Origin: Oscillatoria sp. FACHB-1407
Lineage (GTDB): Bacteria; Cyanobacteriota; Cyanobacteriia; Elainellales; Elainellaceae
Direction: 5' to 3'
Length of the DNA: 64,000 bases
Assembly (NCBI RefSeq): GCF_014697545.1
Contig: NZ_JACJSA010000004.1
Span: 62,001-126,000, forward strand
The position numbers and the translations under genes were made by a program. Position 1 is the stretch's first letter, and every line of letters starts with the position of its first letter. The notes below the pieces were generated by a model. That model searched no databases, had not been told where the DNA came from, and was given only the letters and a program-made list of their open reading frames with translations. This document shows, piece by piece, positions 35,532 through 44,580 of the stretch.

Positions 35532-36758
35532 ATGACTAAGGAACGTCCACCTCTTGAGGATTTGACCCTCAGACAACTTCGCAAAATCGCTAGCGAATAT
35601 GGCGTTTCTCGCTATAGCCGTATGCGAAAGGAGCAGTTGTTGACCTCAATCCAGGAGGCTCAACAGGCGGCGAAGTATCCCCCAGTAGCATCATCTCGAT
35701 CTTTAGAAGCACAAGAAGAAGTGGAAGCAGCAAAATTTGATGTAGGACAAACCGATCGCACGGGCGGCTCATTGGCAGCCGTTGATGAAGGTTTACCCGA
35801 TTTGCCGGATGGATATGGCGAGAGCCGCATTGTGCTTTTGCCGCGTGACCCTCAATGGGCGTATACCTATTGGGACATTCCCAATAGCCACAAAGAAGAC
35901 CTGCGTCGTCAGGGCGGTAGTCGCTTAGCACTCCGCTTTTATGACGTGACTGATATTGATATCAATTACCAGCGTCCGCACAGCTTGCAGCAGTATGAGT
36001 GTGATGAGCTGTCACGGGAATGGTATTTGCCTGTCCCTGTGAGCGATCGCGACTACGTGGTTGAAATTGGTTATGTCGCTGGCGATGGTCGTTGGTTACT
36101 GTTGGCTCGTTCGGCTCCCGTCCGTATTCCTCCGGTGTATCCCTCGGATTGGATTGATGACCAGTTCATCACGGTTAGCTGGGATGAAGACCTGCGCGGT
36201 AAGAAATTCCTCGAATTGGTGCCTCCCAGCAGACGGATGGCAGGGGCAGGAGCGATCGGCAGCAACGCGATTTACGACGAAATCTTTGGTATGGCTCAAT
36301 CCGCCGAGGCTCAGCGGGTTGCAGGTTCGCTCTACGGCTCCATGCAAATGGTGCCAGAGCAAGCGGTCAGTTCCTACATCTTCCCGTCGGGTGTGGGTAT
36401 GTGGGCACTGCCGACCATGTCAATGTCGGGTATTGGTATGTCGGGTGTCGGCTTCTCCGCGTCGGCTCCACCCATTCGCCCTCGCCAGTTCTGGTTAGTG
36501 GCTGATGCTGAGTTGATCGTTTACGGTGCAACGGAGCCAGATGCAACGGTTACTATCGGCGGTCGCCCCATCAAGCTCAACCCCGATGGCACCTTCCGCT
36601 TCCAGATGTCCTTCCAGGATGGCTTGATTGACTACCCAATCCTGGCGGTTGCGGCAGATGGCGAACAAAACCGTGCGATCCACATGAAGTTTACTCGCGA
36701 AACTCCAGAGCGTCGCACCAACACGAAGGAAGAAGCCGTTCAAGAGTGGCTGGTTTAA
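35532..36758 (+). CDS. DUF4912 protein with Rho N-terminal/SAP-like domain
   Basis: A 408-residue protein common in cyanobacteria. Residues 5-43 form a Rho-N/SAP-like helical domain (LEDLTLRQLRKIASEYGVSR, then MRKEQLLTSIQEAQ), a putative nucleic-acid-binding module. DUF4912 follows (about 95-215, with RIVLLPRDPQWAYTYWDIPN and WYLPVPVSDRDYVVEIGYVA). A Gly/Met/Ser-rich stretch (about 290-310) leads into a beta-sandwich end (LIVYGATEPDATVTIGGRPI). The function is unknown. It has a long leader with GATCCC boxes and ends at a strong hairpin terminator. Confidence 0.9.
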   Translation: MTKERPPLEDLTLRQLRKIASEYGVSRYSRMRKEQLLTSIQEAQQAAKYPPVASSRSLEAQEEVEAAKFDVGQTDRTGGSLAAVDEGLPDLPDGYGESRIVLLPRDPQWAYTYWDIPNSHKEDLRRQGGSRLALRFYDVTDIDINYQRPHSLQQYECDELSREWYLPVPVSDRDYVVEIGYVAGDGRWLLLARSAPVRIPPVYPSDWIDDQFITVSWDEDLRGKKFLELVPPSRRMAGAGAIGSNAIYDEIFGMAQSAEAQRVAGSLYGSMQMVPEQAVSSYIFPSGVGMWALPTMSMSGIGMSGVGFSASAPPIRPRQFWLVADAELIVYGATEPDATVTIGGRPIKLNPDGTFRFQMSFQDGLIDYPILAVAADGEQNRAIHMKFTRETPERRTNTKEEAVQEWLV

Positions 36759-36883
36759 GTTTTGAGACTGGGTTTTTGCAGTAGAGCACCAGCTTTGCAA
36801 GAAACCAGTTTTGCAAGTTTGTCTTAAAACAGCGGTTTAGAGAACAAAAACCAGGTTTTGAGACTCAAGGTTGCTAACCTCCT

Positions 36884-36909
36884 CCCCGTCAACTGACGGG
36901 GGTTTTTTT
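36884..36909 (+). terminator. intrinsic terminator of the DUF4912 gene
   Basis: CCCCGTCA-AC-TGACGGGG followed by G and seven T. It is a clear rho-independent terminator on the plus strand. The T-run reaches into the stop codon of the convergent PIN-protein gene (36908-36910). Confidence 0.9.
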
Positions 36910-37711
36910 ATGGGCTGGTTTGAGTTGGCGCGGCATCAGATGGATTGACCAACTGTTGAAAATTAGCACTCCGGAACACATTGACCAAGATGAATCCGGC
37001 GATGATCAGGGCAGCGAGGGATGTTGCCAGAGAAAAAGCTTGAGGAATCCAGGAAGGCATGGATGAGGCTTCCTGAATCGTTGTCTTTTTGCCGGAGGTG
37101 ATGCGGGTAGTCGATGTCGTTCGTGTGGGAGTCGTTGTGATGCGGGAGGGAGAAGTAGCGGTATAAGCTTGTCCCTGAATGGTAGAGTTGACCTGGGCTC
37201 CTGTGGCTACGCGCAACCGCTGTAACTTTTGACTAACGGCGATTGGGCGTTGCCCTGTGCGGCACCACTGCAACAGCGCAGGTCCAGTAATGGCACACAG
37301 GTTGTTAGCCTGGATGTCGTAGATCCGCTGCAACATAGAGCGATCGCTACTTACCAGCACCACGAGACTGGCAGGAAACTCTTGTGACAGAGCATAGGCG
37401 CATTTGCCCACCGCCAGAGAAATACGAGTGCGCCGAGTCAATGCCTGACCAGCCCCCGACTTGAGCACAGCATGATGAGCCGTTGCTTCGCTGATCTGCC
37501 AACCACTGGTAGCATAAAAACGATTAAAGGCTCTGGCGATACGCTCCAGGTCTGGGTCAGGAGAGCGATCAAACAAAAACTTCATCTCTTCGTAAACAAC
37601 TTGAGGCACGATGCAGCTCCCCACCCGCGAAAACTCTAACCATTCCCGTGGGGTTGCTGCGGACAACGCGCCAATATCCAGAACCAAAATAACGGGAGGA
37701 ATTGCCGCCAT
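36908..37711 (-). CDS. PIN-domain-like protein with C-terminal membrane helix
   Basis: A 267-residue protein. The first ~150 residues have a PIN-like nuclease layout: D12 in VILVLDIGAL, E41/E42 in VVYEEMKFL, and D123 in VVLVSSDRSMLQ. A Thr/Ser-rich linker (about 185-220) and a single membrane helix (about 228-247) follow, so the nuclease-like domain is tethered to the membrane from the cytoplasm. A fourth acidic residue is not obvious. There is no antitoxin-like partner, so a VapC-type toxin is unlikely. The start is 2 bp after the site-2 protease stop codon, so the two are one operon. The nuclease activity is inference. Confidence 0.72.
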   Translation of the reverse strand: MAAIPPVILVLDIGALSAATPREWLEFSRVGSCIVPQVVYEEMKFLFDRSPDPDLERIARAFNRFYATSGWQISEATAHHAVLKSGAGQALTRRTRISLAVGKCAYALSQEFPASLVVLVSSDRSMLQRIYDIQANNLCAITGPALLQWCRTGQRPIAVSQKLQRLRVATGAQVNSTIQGQAYTATSPSRITTTPTRTTSTTRITSGKKTTIQEASSMPSWIPQAFSLATSLAALIIAGFILVNVFRSANFQQLVNPSDAAPTQTSP

Positions 37712-37713
37712 GT

Positions 37714-39219
37714 TTAACCTCCAATACCGAGGCGACCTGCCAAATTAGGGGCTAATGGTAACAAAATTGCTGCCATTAGGAACAATGCCAACAAACCCAG
37801 AGCCGCCCGTGCATCATCCGGTTCAGATAACTCGTTGAGGGGCGGACGTTCCAGATCACGTTGTAAAAACAGAATGACGATTGCCCAATATAACGCCAAT
37901 ACATTAACAAGGGCAGCGAGTCCTAGAACAATTAGCGTAATAATCGTTGTGCGTCCGGCTACTTTACGACCGTAAATAGCCTGCACGATGCGTCCACCAT
38001 CTAACTGTCCTGTTGGCAATAAATTTATTGCCGTTAGCACCAACCCTAACCAACCAACTAATACAAGCGGATGCACCCCAACCAGTGGCTGCTGCAACGT
38101 ATCTCCTAAGATGATCCGTGCCAATGCGCCAACAAAAATCGATCCCTGAAATACATTGGACTGCACCTGAAACAAGCTACTCGATTGAGACAGTAGCAGC
38201 CCCGTAATCAACAGTACAACTGAAACAACGCCACCTGCTGCTGGTCCAGCGAATGCCACATCAAACAAAACATTGCGATTGGGCAAGAGGGATTCAAATC
38301 GGGTAATAGCTCCAAACGAAGCAATTTCCCAAGTTGGAATGAAAAAAGGTGGACTCAAACGAACATGGTGACGGCGAGCCAGTAGACGATGCCCAAGCTC
38401 ATGCGCTGCCAGGATAGACAGAATGCCGATACTGATTGGCAGAGCTTCACGAAAGCGATCGGGTTGTTGAGAGATATCAAATCCTAACATTAAGCCAGCC
38501 GATGCAACACTAGCGGCGATCGTTGTCAGGAATAACACCAACGCCAGCAACCCTTGCAACACGGTGGTGGGCTGTGGGTCATTGCTGCGAGGCAACACGA
38601 TAACAGTGGGGCGATCGTCCGGTCCTGCGACTAAGAAGAGGCGATAGCGATCGCCCACTCTTGCTGCCAGGTTATTGGCTAATCGCTGATAACTCGCGTC
38701 AACTTCACCCCGCAAATTGCCTTTAAAGATTGCCCCCTCTCGATAGGGAATCGTTTCAGTCGCAAAAAATGTATCAACGCCAAAAATACCCTGAATGAGC
38801 TTGAGGTCATCTGCTGGGATGCTCAAAACATCTGCCTCTAGAGCCGTTTCGACAGGCTTGGGCGTTTCCGGGGTGATCCCCGGATCAGTGGGAGAGTCAG
38901 ATGGCTCTGGGGAGCGAGTAGGATCGGTTGAGTTCGGCAATACAGAGAGGCGACTGAGCAGTGCAGAGTTGCTTCCTTCTGCTCGTAACCGATTGCCTAA
39001 AAAGATGTAGAGTCCAGCCGAGAGAACAATTAGAAAAATTATGCTAACCAGGTTGAGGTAGACCCCTGCTGTAAATAAGCCGAAGAACAACAACCAGGGA
39101 GCCATCAACACTACAGATTGAAGCCATGCTAGGATGCCGAGCTTGCCAAAAGGTCTAGCCCGGTAGAAGCCCCAGCCCAATATGATTAATGCAACTACAA
39201 GAATAAGGAGAGTGATCAT
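37714..39219 (-). CDS. site-2 protease family (M50) membrane metalloprotease
   Basis: A 501-residue intramembrane zinc protease of the EGY/S2P type. Two or three N-terminal helices (about 1-85), a soluble part (about 95-215) including a segment with FFATETIPYREGAIFKGNLR, then the catalytic membrane core with H273-E-L-G-H277 and the third zinc ligand D407 in LPTGQLDGGR. The GNxRG-type motif (FKGNLRGE) is also typical of the EGY subgroup, known in plant chloroplasts. It probably cleaves membrane-bound regulators or other membrane proteins. It leads an operon with the PIN-domain protein. Confidence 0.92.
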   Translation of the reverse strand: MITLLILVVALIILGWGFYRARPFGKLGILAWLQSVVLMAPWLLFFGLFTAGVYLNLVSIIFLIVLSAGLYIFLGNRLRAEGSNSALLSRLSVLPNSTDPTRSPEPSDSPTDPGITPETPKPVETALEADVLSIPADDLKLIQGIFGVDTFFATETIPYREGAIFKGNLRGEVDASYQRLANNLAARVGDRYRLFLVAGPDDRPTVIVLPRSNDPQPTTVLQGLLALVLFLTTIAASVASAGLMLGFDISQQPDRFREALPISIGILSILAAHELGHRLLARRHHVRLSPPFFIPTWEIASFGAITRFESLLPNRNVLFDVAFAGPAAGGVVSVVLLITGLLLSQSSSLFQVQSNVFQGSIFVGALARIILGDTLQQPLVGVHPLVLVGWLGLVLTAINLLPTGQLDGGRIVQAIYGRKVAGRTTIITLIVLGLAALVNVLALYWAIVILFLQRDLERPPLNELSEPDDARAALGLLALFLMAAILLPLAPNLAGRLGIGG

Positions 39220-39599
39220 CTGTAATGTTGTCTGTCATGAAAGACAGAGCTATCCAAAGCATAGTCTGCCGTATTTTCTGCACGCCCGATTTAAACTCCA
39301 GGTAGCGTTGCAAGGAACCGACTCCGAGAGGCATAAACGTCCAAGGCATTCACGTCCAAAGCGTTTATGTCCAGGGTGTTGACCTGTTACTGCTTGGCTT
39401 GGCTCTTAAGCGTGAGTAAAACGGTTTCGGTGGATGCAACCCTGTCTCTGTACTAACTATCTTAAAACTATCAATCTACCACTCCGTGCTTCAACGGTTA
39501 TATCTCGCCAAGAAAGTTTAGGGAGCTTAATTTTTGTCGAGAAGTAAAGTTACAGAGGGGTAGGAGGGTGCTGGTCGGTTGCGGGTGGGTTAGAGCGGC
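39220..39599. other. intergenic region between site-2 protease and murQ
   Basis: About 380 bp without a gene. The one feature seen is a 15-bp imperfect tandem repeat, three copies of ACGTCCAAGGCATTC-type units at 39337-39381. Since both flanking genes are on the minus strand, the promoter of the site-2 protease gene should be in the left part. Confidence 0.5.
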
Positions 39600-40523
39600 T
39601 TATTCTTTCACTGCCTGAACGGCTCGGCGCAAATTGCCGTGATGCTCCTGCAACAGCCGATCGCCCTCATCTCGGTCTAAGCCCGTCCAATGCATCAGAA
39701 GGGCTAATTTCACCTGGCGATCGCTCCTTTCTAATAGCAGAGCTGCCTCTTCTCGGCTGAGGTCAGTCAGGTCGCGCAAAATGCGGAGGGCGCGATCGTG
39801 CAATTTGTGGTTAGTGACGGCAACATCGACCATGCGGTTGCCATAGACTTTGCCCAATTGCACCATCGTTCCGGTGGAGAGGATATTCAGAGCCAGTTTA
39901 GTGACGGTGCCTGCTTTAAGGCGAGTGGAACCGGCCAGTACTTCAGGACCAACTATCAGGCGGATGTCGATATCTACTTCGGCACTCACCTGTTCTGGCG
40001 GAACACACGCCATAAAAATAGTAGTGGCTCCCCGTTGACGAGCCGCATTGAGAGCCCCGTGGACGTAGGGGGTTGTGCCGCCAGCGGTAATACCAACTAC
40101 AACATCTTTACTTGTGATGTGGTGGTGGGCGATCGCGGCGGCTCCGTCGTCTGCCAGATCTTCCAGTCCTTCGGAGCTGCGTACCAGGGCAGCGGCTCCT
40201 CCAGCGATGATGCCCTGTACCAATTCTGGGGGAGTACAGAATGTGGGGGGGCACTCCGCTGCATCCAACACACCCAACCGTCCACTGGTGCCTGCCCCAA
40301 TGTAAAAGAGTCGCCCGCCCTGTTGCAGTGCGGCAGCAGTGCGCTCAATCGCGGTGGCTAAAGCCTCCCGTGCGTGGGCGATCGCGGTAATCACTTTGGC
40401 ATCTTCTTGATTAAACAGATCCACCAACTCCAGGGGAGTGAGCTGATCAAGGGTTTGGCTTTTGGGATTTATCTGCTCGGTCAGCAGGTGTCCTCGTTCG
40501 GTGAGGTGTTTAATCGTTTCCAT
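39600..40523 (-). CDS. murQ: N-acetylmuramic acid 6-phosphate etherase
   Basis: MurQ (307 aa) splits the lactyl ether of MurNAc-6-phosphate to GlcNAc-6-phosphate and D-lactate in cell-wall recycling. Clear family sequences: GAGTSGRLGVLDAAECPPTF (about residues 76-95; sugar-phosphate-binding SIS core), GITAGGTTPYVHGALNAA and NRMVDVAVTNHKLHDRALRI, with the C-terminal CUE-like helices. Length is normal. The neighbours give no further recycling gene. It is divergent from the creatininase-family gene. Confidence 0.96.
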   Translation of the reverse strand: METIKHLTERGHLLTEQINPKSQTLDQLTPLELVDLFNQEDAKVITAIAHAREALATAIERTAAALQQGGRLFYIGAGTSGRLGVLDAAECPPTFCTPPELVQGIIAGGAAALVRSSEGLEDLADDGAAAIAHHHITSKDVVVGITAGGTTPYVHGALNAARQRGATTIFMACVPPEQVSAEVDIDIRLIVGPEVLAGSTRLKAGTVTKLALNILSTGTMVQLGKVYGNRMVDVAVTNHKLHDRALRILRDLTDLSREEAALLLERSDRQVKLALLMHWTGLDRDEGDRLLQEHHGNLRRAVQAVKE

Positions 40524-40613
40524 AGGGAGTCCACTTGAATACAGACGAGTCTATCATCGCTGTGTTTGGCTACAGGAGTAGAATACAGCTTTGACCTCAG
40601 TAACCCTATAGAC

Positions 40614-41423
40614 ATGCATAGTTTCATTCCGCCCGAACGGTTTTTTCCCTACCTCACCTGGACTGAAATTCAGGCTATGCCCCATAAAGAGAATGTGGTC
40701 ATTGTTCAGCCGATTGGGGCGATCGAGCAACATGGTCCGCATTTGCCACTTGTGGTAGACAGTGCGATCGCCACAGCGGTGTTGGGGAAAGCCTTAGAGC
40801 AGTTGCCTCCGGAAGTTCCTGTGTATGCGCTGCCGCCTCTGTGTTATGGCAAGTCCAATGAGCACTGGCATTTTCCGGGGACAATTACCCTGACAGCTCA
40901 GACGTTGTTGAGCGTGTTAACAGAAGTCGGTGAAAGCCTCTATCGAGCTGGGTTTCGCAAGTGGGTGTTGCTCAACGCTCATGGTGGGCAACCCCAGGTG
41001 ATTGAGATTGTGGCACGCGACCTGCATCAACGGTATGGAGATCTCATGGTGTTTCCGCTGTTTGTCTGGCGGGTGCCCAACAATGCGGCAGATTTCTTAA
41101 CACCTCAAGAATTAGAGTACGGCATTCATGCCGGAGATGCCGAAACCAGTGTTATGCTTTCCCTGCTACCCGATCAAGTCAAATTTGAGCGGGCAGTTGC
41201 TGAATATCCCTACGGTTTGCCAACAGATAGCCTGTTGAGCATGGAGGGACAGTTACCCTTTGCCTGGACGACCCGTGACCTCACCAAAAGTGGGGTTTTG
41301 GGCGACCCGACAACGGCAACTCGTGAGAAGGGCGATCGCATTCTAGAATCCCTCGCTTTGGGGTGGGTCAGAGTGCTCCAGGACATTTCCCAGTTTCATC
41401 AGCCCAACGCCTGGAAAACCTGA
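40614..41423 (+). CDS. creatininase family amidohydrolase
   Basis: A 269-residue metal-dependent amidase of the creatininase/MftE/ArfB family. Metal ligands are visible in PIGAIEQHGPHLPLVVDS (E38, H40, D49), with LLNAHGGQP and IHAGDAETSVML as the later metal and active-site motifs. The family includes creatininase, formamide hydrolase of riboflavin/F420 synthesis and mycofactocin MftE; sequence alone does not choose among these. The ATG at 40614 was chosen because the family begins at about PYLTWTEIQAM; a TTG at 40566 in frame is less likely. Confidence 0.88.
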   Translation: MHSFIPPERFFPYLTWTEIQAMPHKENVVIVQPIGAIEQHGPHLPLVVDSAIATAVLGKALEQLPPEVPVYALPPLCYGKSNEHWHFPGTITLTAQTLLSVLTEVGESLYRAGFRKWVLLNAHGGQPQVIEIVARDLHQRYGDLMVFPLFVWRVPNNAADFLTPQELEYGIHAGDAETSVMLSLLPDQVKFERAVAEYPYGLPTDSLLSMEGQLPFAWTTRDLTKSGVLGDPTTATREKGDRILESLALGWVRVLQDISQFHQPNAWKT

Positions 41424-41835
41424 CATAGAGGACGTCTGAAAAGCCTTGGAGATCTCACCTGATCCCCTTAAACGGCATCGGTGTACACGGTAGCCTTAAC
41501 AAGACGGGGATCGGAGCAGAAGTTTCCTGTTTAAGGGGAATTTAGGGGATCGATCTTCGTTTGAAGGTGCAATGTTCCCTTTTCGGACATCCTCTTAAGG
41601 AGATTTCCAGGAAACAAAATACCTGTAAGGGCGTTTCACGAAACGCCCCTACCAGAAACCGACTGGTAAATTCTTTCTCAGAAATCTCCTAAGCTGGATT
41701 GCAAAGAATGTTGGATGGCACACATCCAATTGGAGGTCACCTAGCGTAGTTCTTAGTGAACCTTCACGTCCAATTTGTGGCATGAAAATCCTATTTACTT
41801 CTTGCCCGCAATACGAAGTTCCTCGCATAACTATC
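41424..41835. other. intergenic region upstream of the ECF sigma gene
   Basis: About 410 bp. A long imperfect inverted repeat (TGATCCCCTTAAAC near 41460 and GTTTAAGGGGAATTTAGGGG near 41529) and a small dispersed repeat GGGCGTTTCACGAAACGCCC (41630-41649, a perfect hairpin) are seen. No gene is supported. The sigma operon promoter should lie here. Confidence 0.5.
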
Positions 41836-42423
41836 ATGCATTCTGATGCTGCTCAACCTGAATCAACAGCTAACCCCCAGCTTAGCGATCTCGATCTGTT
41901 GAATGCTTTGCGTGAAGGTCAGCTAAATGCATTGGGGATTTTGTACGATCGATATGCCAGTCTGGTCTATGGCTTAGCGTTGCGAATCTTGTCTAACTCT
42001 GAAGAAGCGGAGGATGTGACCCAAGATGTATTTCTGACGTTGTGGCATCGGGATGCATATAACCCTGCACGGGGTTCCCTTAGCAGCTTTTTAATCACGA
42101 TGGCTCGTTCTCGCTCGATTGATCGATTGCGATCGCGCCAAACCCGGACTCGATTTTTTCAACGGTGGGGGCAGACGGTCAGTACCGAAACCAGCGCAAC
42201 CCCACTAGAGCAGGCAACCCTAAAGGAGCGATCGCAACGGGTGCGAGATGCCTTGGGGCAACTGCCTGAACCTGAGCGTCAGGTTTTAGAAATTGCTTAT
42301 TACGAAGGCTTAAGCCAATCCGAAATTGCCAAGCGGCTCAATACCCCTTTGGGAACCGTGAAAACCCGCTCTCGTCAGGGCTTACTCAGGCTCCGGCGGT
42401 TACTTCAAGATTTTATTCAGTGA
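41836..42423 (+). CDS. ECF-type RNA polymerase sigma factor
   Basis: A 195-residue group IV (ECF) sigma factor. Region 2 reads LGILYDRYASLVYGLALRIL and EEAEDVTQDVFLTLW (about residues 33-68); region 4 reads LPEPERQVLEIAYYEGLSQS and LGTVKTRSRQGLLRLR (about 141-187). An anti-sigma gene starts at its stop codon (TGATG overlap), the usual arrangement by which the activity is held at the membrane until a signal arrives. The in-frame ATG at 41782 would give 18 more residues with no family similarity; neither start has a good Shine-Dalgarno sequence. The stimulus is unknown. Confidence 0.92.
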   Translation: MHSDAAQPESTANPQLSDLDLLNALREGQLNALGILYDRYASLVYGLALRILSNSEEAEDVTQDVFLTLWHRDAYNPARGSLSSFLITMARSRSIDRLRSRQTRTRFFQRWGQTVSTETSATPLEQATLKERSQRVRDALGQLPEPERQVLEIAYYEGLSQSEIAKRLNTPLGTVKTRSRQGLLRLRRLLQDFIQ

Positions 42424-43151
42424 TGGTTATGACCCATTCCGCACTTCCTGATAACTGGGAAGAATTAATGGCAGATTATGTGCTCGGCAACCTCACCCCA
42501 CCGGAGGCTGAGCAGTTTAAGCAGTTGATCGACACCCATCCTGAGGTGGCAGCCGAGGTGACTCAATTGCAAGAAGTGTTGCACCTGATCCCCTATGCGA
42601 TCGCCCAGCAACCCCCTGCCCATCTACGGGACAGATTGCTGTCTCAGGCGCAAGCCCCCAATGAAACCTCTCGCCTCACTCGCTCCAGGCGATCGCCCGT
42701 ACGTTGGATTGGCATGGTCAGTACCGCAGCAGCAGTGTTGGTGGCAGTGCTCTTAGGGGCAGACAACTATCGCCTCCGGCAGGAGTTAGCCGATACTCGT
42801 CAAGTGACGCAAGCCCTGAAACAACCCGATACCTTTATCGAAACGCTGACGGGTGACGACAACGCCGCCGGACGAGTCATCGTTGATAGCAACCAGCAAC
42901 ACCTGGTCATTGTGGTGCAAAACCTACCTGCCCTACCCCCAGGACAAACCTATCGACTGTGGGCGATCGCTGACCAGACTGTAAATTTTTGGGGGCAGTT
43001 TGAGACGGACGCAAACGGTACGGCGATCGCTAACTTAACGATTCCGGCTCCTCAATCGAATTTGTCAAATATCGAACTCCGCATCACAGTCGAGTCTGTC
43101 GCCGCGCCTCCGACCCCGCAGGGACCTGTGGTATTGCAGAGCAGCCTTTAA
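42423..43151 (+). CDS. anti-sigma factor, RskA-like
   Basis: A 242-residue membrane-bound anti-sigma factor. The cytoplasmic N-terminal part (LMADYVLGNLTPPEAEQFKQ) is the sigma-binding anti-sigma domain; one helix at about residues 95-113 (WIGMVSTAAAVLVAVLLGA) crosses the membrane; the outer domain is of the RskA type (HLVIVVQNLPALPPGQTYRL, GQFETDANGTAIANLTIPAP). There is no HxxxCxxC zinc motif. It overlaps the sigma gene by one base, so both are made together. Other in-frame starts at 42420 (GTG) and 42429 (ATG) are possible. Confidence 0.9.
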   Translation: MVMTHSALPDNWEELMADYVLGNLTPPEAEQFKQLIDTHPEVAAEVTQLQEVLHLIPYAIAQQPPAHLRDRLLSQAQAPNETSRLTRSRRSPVRWIGMVSTAAAVLVAVLLGADNYRLRQELADTRQVTQALKQPDTFIETLTGDDNAAGRVIVDSNQQHLVIVVQNLPALPPGQTYRLWAIADQTVNFWGQFETDANGTAIANLTIPAPQSNLSNIELRITVESVAAPPTPQGPVVLQSSL

Positions 43152-43214
43152 GGGGAAGTGGAGGAGTGAGGGGGTCAGGGAGTCAGGGAGTGCTTTCACA
43201 GCTATGCTTTCAAT

Positions 43215-43381
43215 TAACGTCAGTTCGATTTAAGAGCCCGGCGAATGAATTCGCGGCTACTAGAGCGAAGTCCGCCGACGCGAACTCCGGAAAATGTTGG
43301 ATTTGACGAACCGACGCAGGTCGGTTTTGCTCCGATAGCGGCGGTTTTAACCGCCAAAATCCTGATCCCGAATTCACGTTA
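43215..43381 (-). mobile_element. MITE-like element, copy C
   Basis: 167 bp in the orientation opposite to copy D. It starts TAACGTCAGTTCGATTTAAG, has the inner palindrome GGCGGTT-TTAACCGCC near 43350 and ends CCCGAATTCACGTTA. It lies between the stop codons of the convergent anti-sigma and glutathionyl-hydroquinone reductase genes. Confidence 0.85.
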
Positions 43382-43400
43382 GTTACTGAAACCCCCAAAC

Positions 43401-43470
43401 CATTCACAATTGACCATTCACAATTGACCATTCACAATTGACCATTCACAATTGACCATTCACAATTGAC
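43401..43470 (+). repeat. five perfect copies of a 14-bp unit
   Basis: CATTCACAATTGAC is repeated five times without change and is 2 x 7 bp, a dimer of two heptamer variants. It lies about 30 bp from the stop codon of the minus-strand gene at 43503. Confidence 0.95.
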
Positions 43471-43502
43471 CATTAACTCCTTCACTCCCTACTCCACACC
43501 TT

Positions 43503-44501
43503 TTAAGTGACGGCAGGAGTAGCTTGAGCCTGGGGACTAAACAGGCGATCGCGTCCTTGATGAGCTTCAAAATCAATGACGGGACCTTTGGGCACGATCC
43601 GGGTTGGGTTGACCTTGGGGTGGCTCTTGAAATAGTGCTGTTTGATGTGGTCGATGTTACAGGTTTCTCGTACGCCGGGATGTTGATAAATGTCGCGCAG
43701 GTAGCCCCAGAGGTTGGGGTAATCAATGATGCGGCGCAGGTTGCACTTGAAATGGGTGTAATAGACGACATCAAACCGCAGCAGGGTTGTAAACATACAT
43801 ACATCCGCCTCAGTTAAGGCATTACCGCAAAGATAACGCTGATTTCCCAGCAGGGTTTCCCAATGATCGAGTGCGTCAAACAGATCGGAAACGGCTTCTT
43901 CGTAGGCGTGCTGATGGGTCGCAAATCCAGCCCGATAAACGCCGTTGTTGATGGGTTGATAGATCGCTGTAATGGTTTCGTCGATCGCCGACTCTAGAGC
44001 TTCGGGGCATAGATCAACCGTTGCTGTTGCGATGCTACGAAACTCTGTATCTAACATGCGAATGATGTCGCGCGATTCGTTATTGACGATCGCCTGAGTT
44101 TGCTTGTCCCACAGCACAGGCACCGTAACCCGTCCGCTGTAGTCTGGCTCTGCCTTGGTATAGATCTCCCAAAGATAGTGCGCCTGGTTCACCTCATCGG
44201 GAATTGTTCCCGGAGCATCAGAAAACTCCCAGCCGTTGTCCTCAATTACCGGGTCAACCACCGAGACAGAAATTGCCTCCGTTAAACCGCTCAACGCCCG
44301 TACGATCAGAGTGCGGTGTGCCCACGGACACGCCAGCGATACATACAGATGATAGCGACCTGGCTCGGCTTTGTAACCGCTAGAGCCATCGGCGGTAATC
44401 CGGTTGCGAAATGTAGTGTCTGGACGGACAAAGCGTCCTTGTTTGTCCTCCTGGTCGCGATCGCTCACCCAACGACCGTCTACCAAAATGCCCAATCCCA
44501 T
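43503..44501 (-). CDS. glutathionyl-hydroquinone reductase (Xi-class GST)
   Basis: A 332-residue Xi-class glutathione transferase of the YqjG/PcpF type, which removes glutathione from glutathionyl-hydroquinones. The signature YVSLACPWAHR carries the catalytic C58 in C-P-W; the second conserved part is VPVLWDKQTQAIVNNESRDI (about 128-147), and the C-terminal helical domain has DVCMFTTLLRFDVVYYTHFK. Length is that of the class. In cyanobacteria a role in quinone repair is possible. Monocistronic, with its ATG overlapping an ATG on the other strand at 44500. Confidence 0.93.
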   Translation of the reverse strand: MGLGILVDGRWVSDRDQEDKQGRFVRPDTTFRNRITADGSSGYKAEPGRYHLYVSLACPWAHRTLIVRALSGLTEAISVSVVDPVIEDNGWEFSDAPGTIPDEVNQAHYLWEIYTKAEPDYSGRVTVPVLWDKQTQAIVNNESRDIIRMLDTEFRSIATATVDLCPEALESAIDETITAIYQPINNGVYRAGFATHQHAYEEAVSDLFDALDHWETLLGNQRYLCGNALTEADVCMFTTLLRFDVVYYTHFKCNLRRIIDYPNLWGYLRDIYQHPGVRETCNIDHIKQHYFKSHPKVNPTRIVPKGPVIDFEAHQGRDRLFSPQAQATPAVT

Positions 44502-44580
44502 GGATCTTTCCCCACTTCAACCCCTTCATCTTATCGACTGTTATCTGAGTCAACGGACACCAGAGGAGGGATTTATCGGA

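Noticed and set aside
36908-37711. VapC-type toxin of a toxin-antitoxin pair
   Set aside because: The PIN-like protein is membrane tethered, longer than VapC and has no small antitoxin gene next to it.
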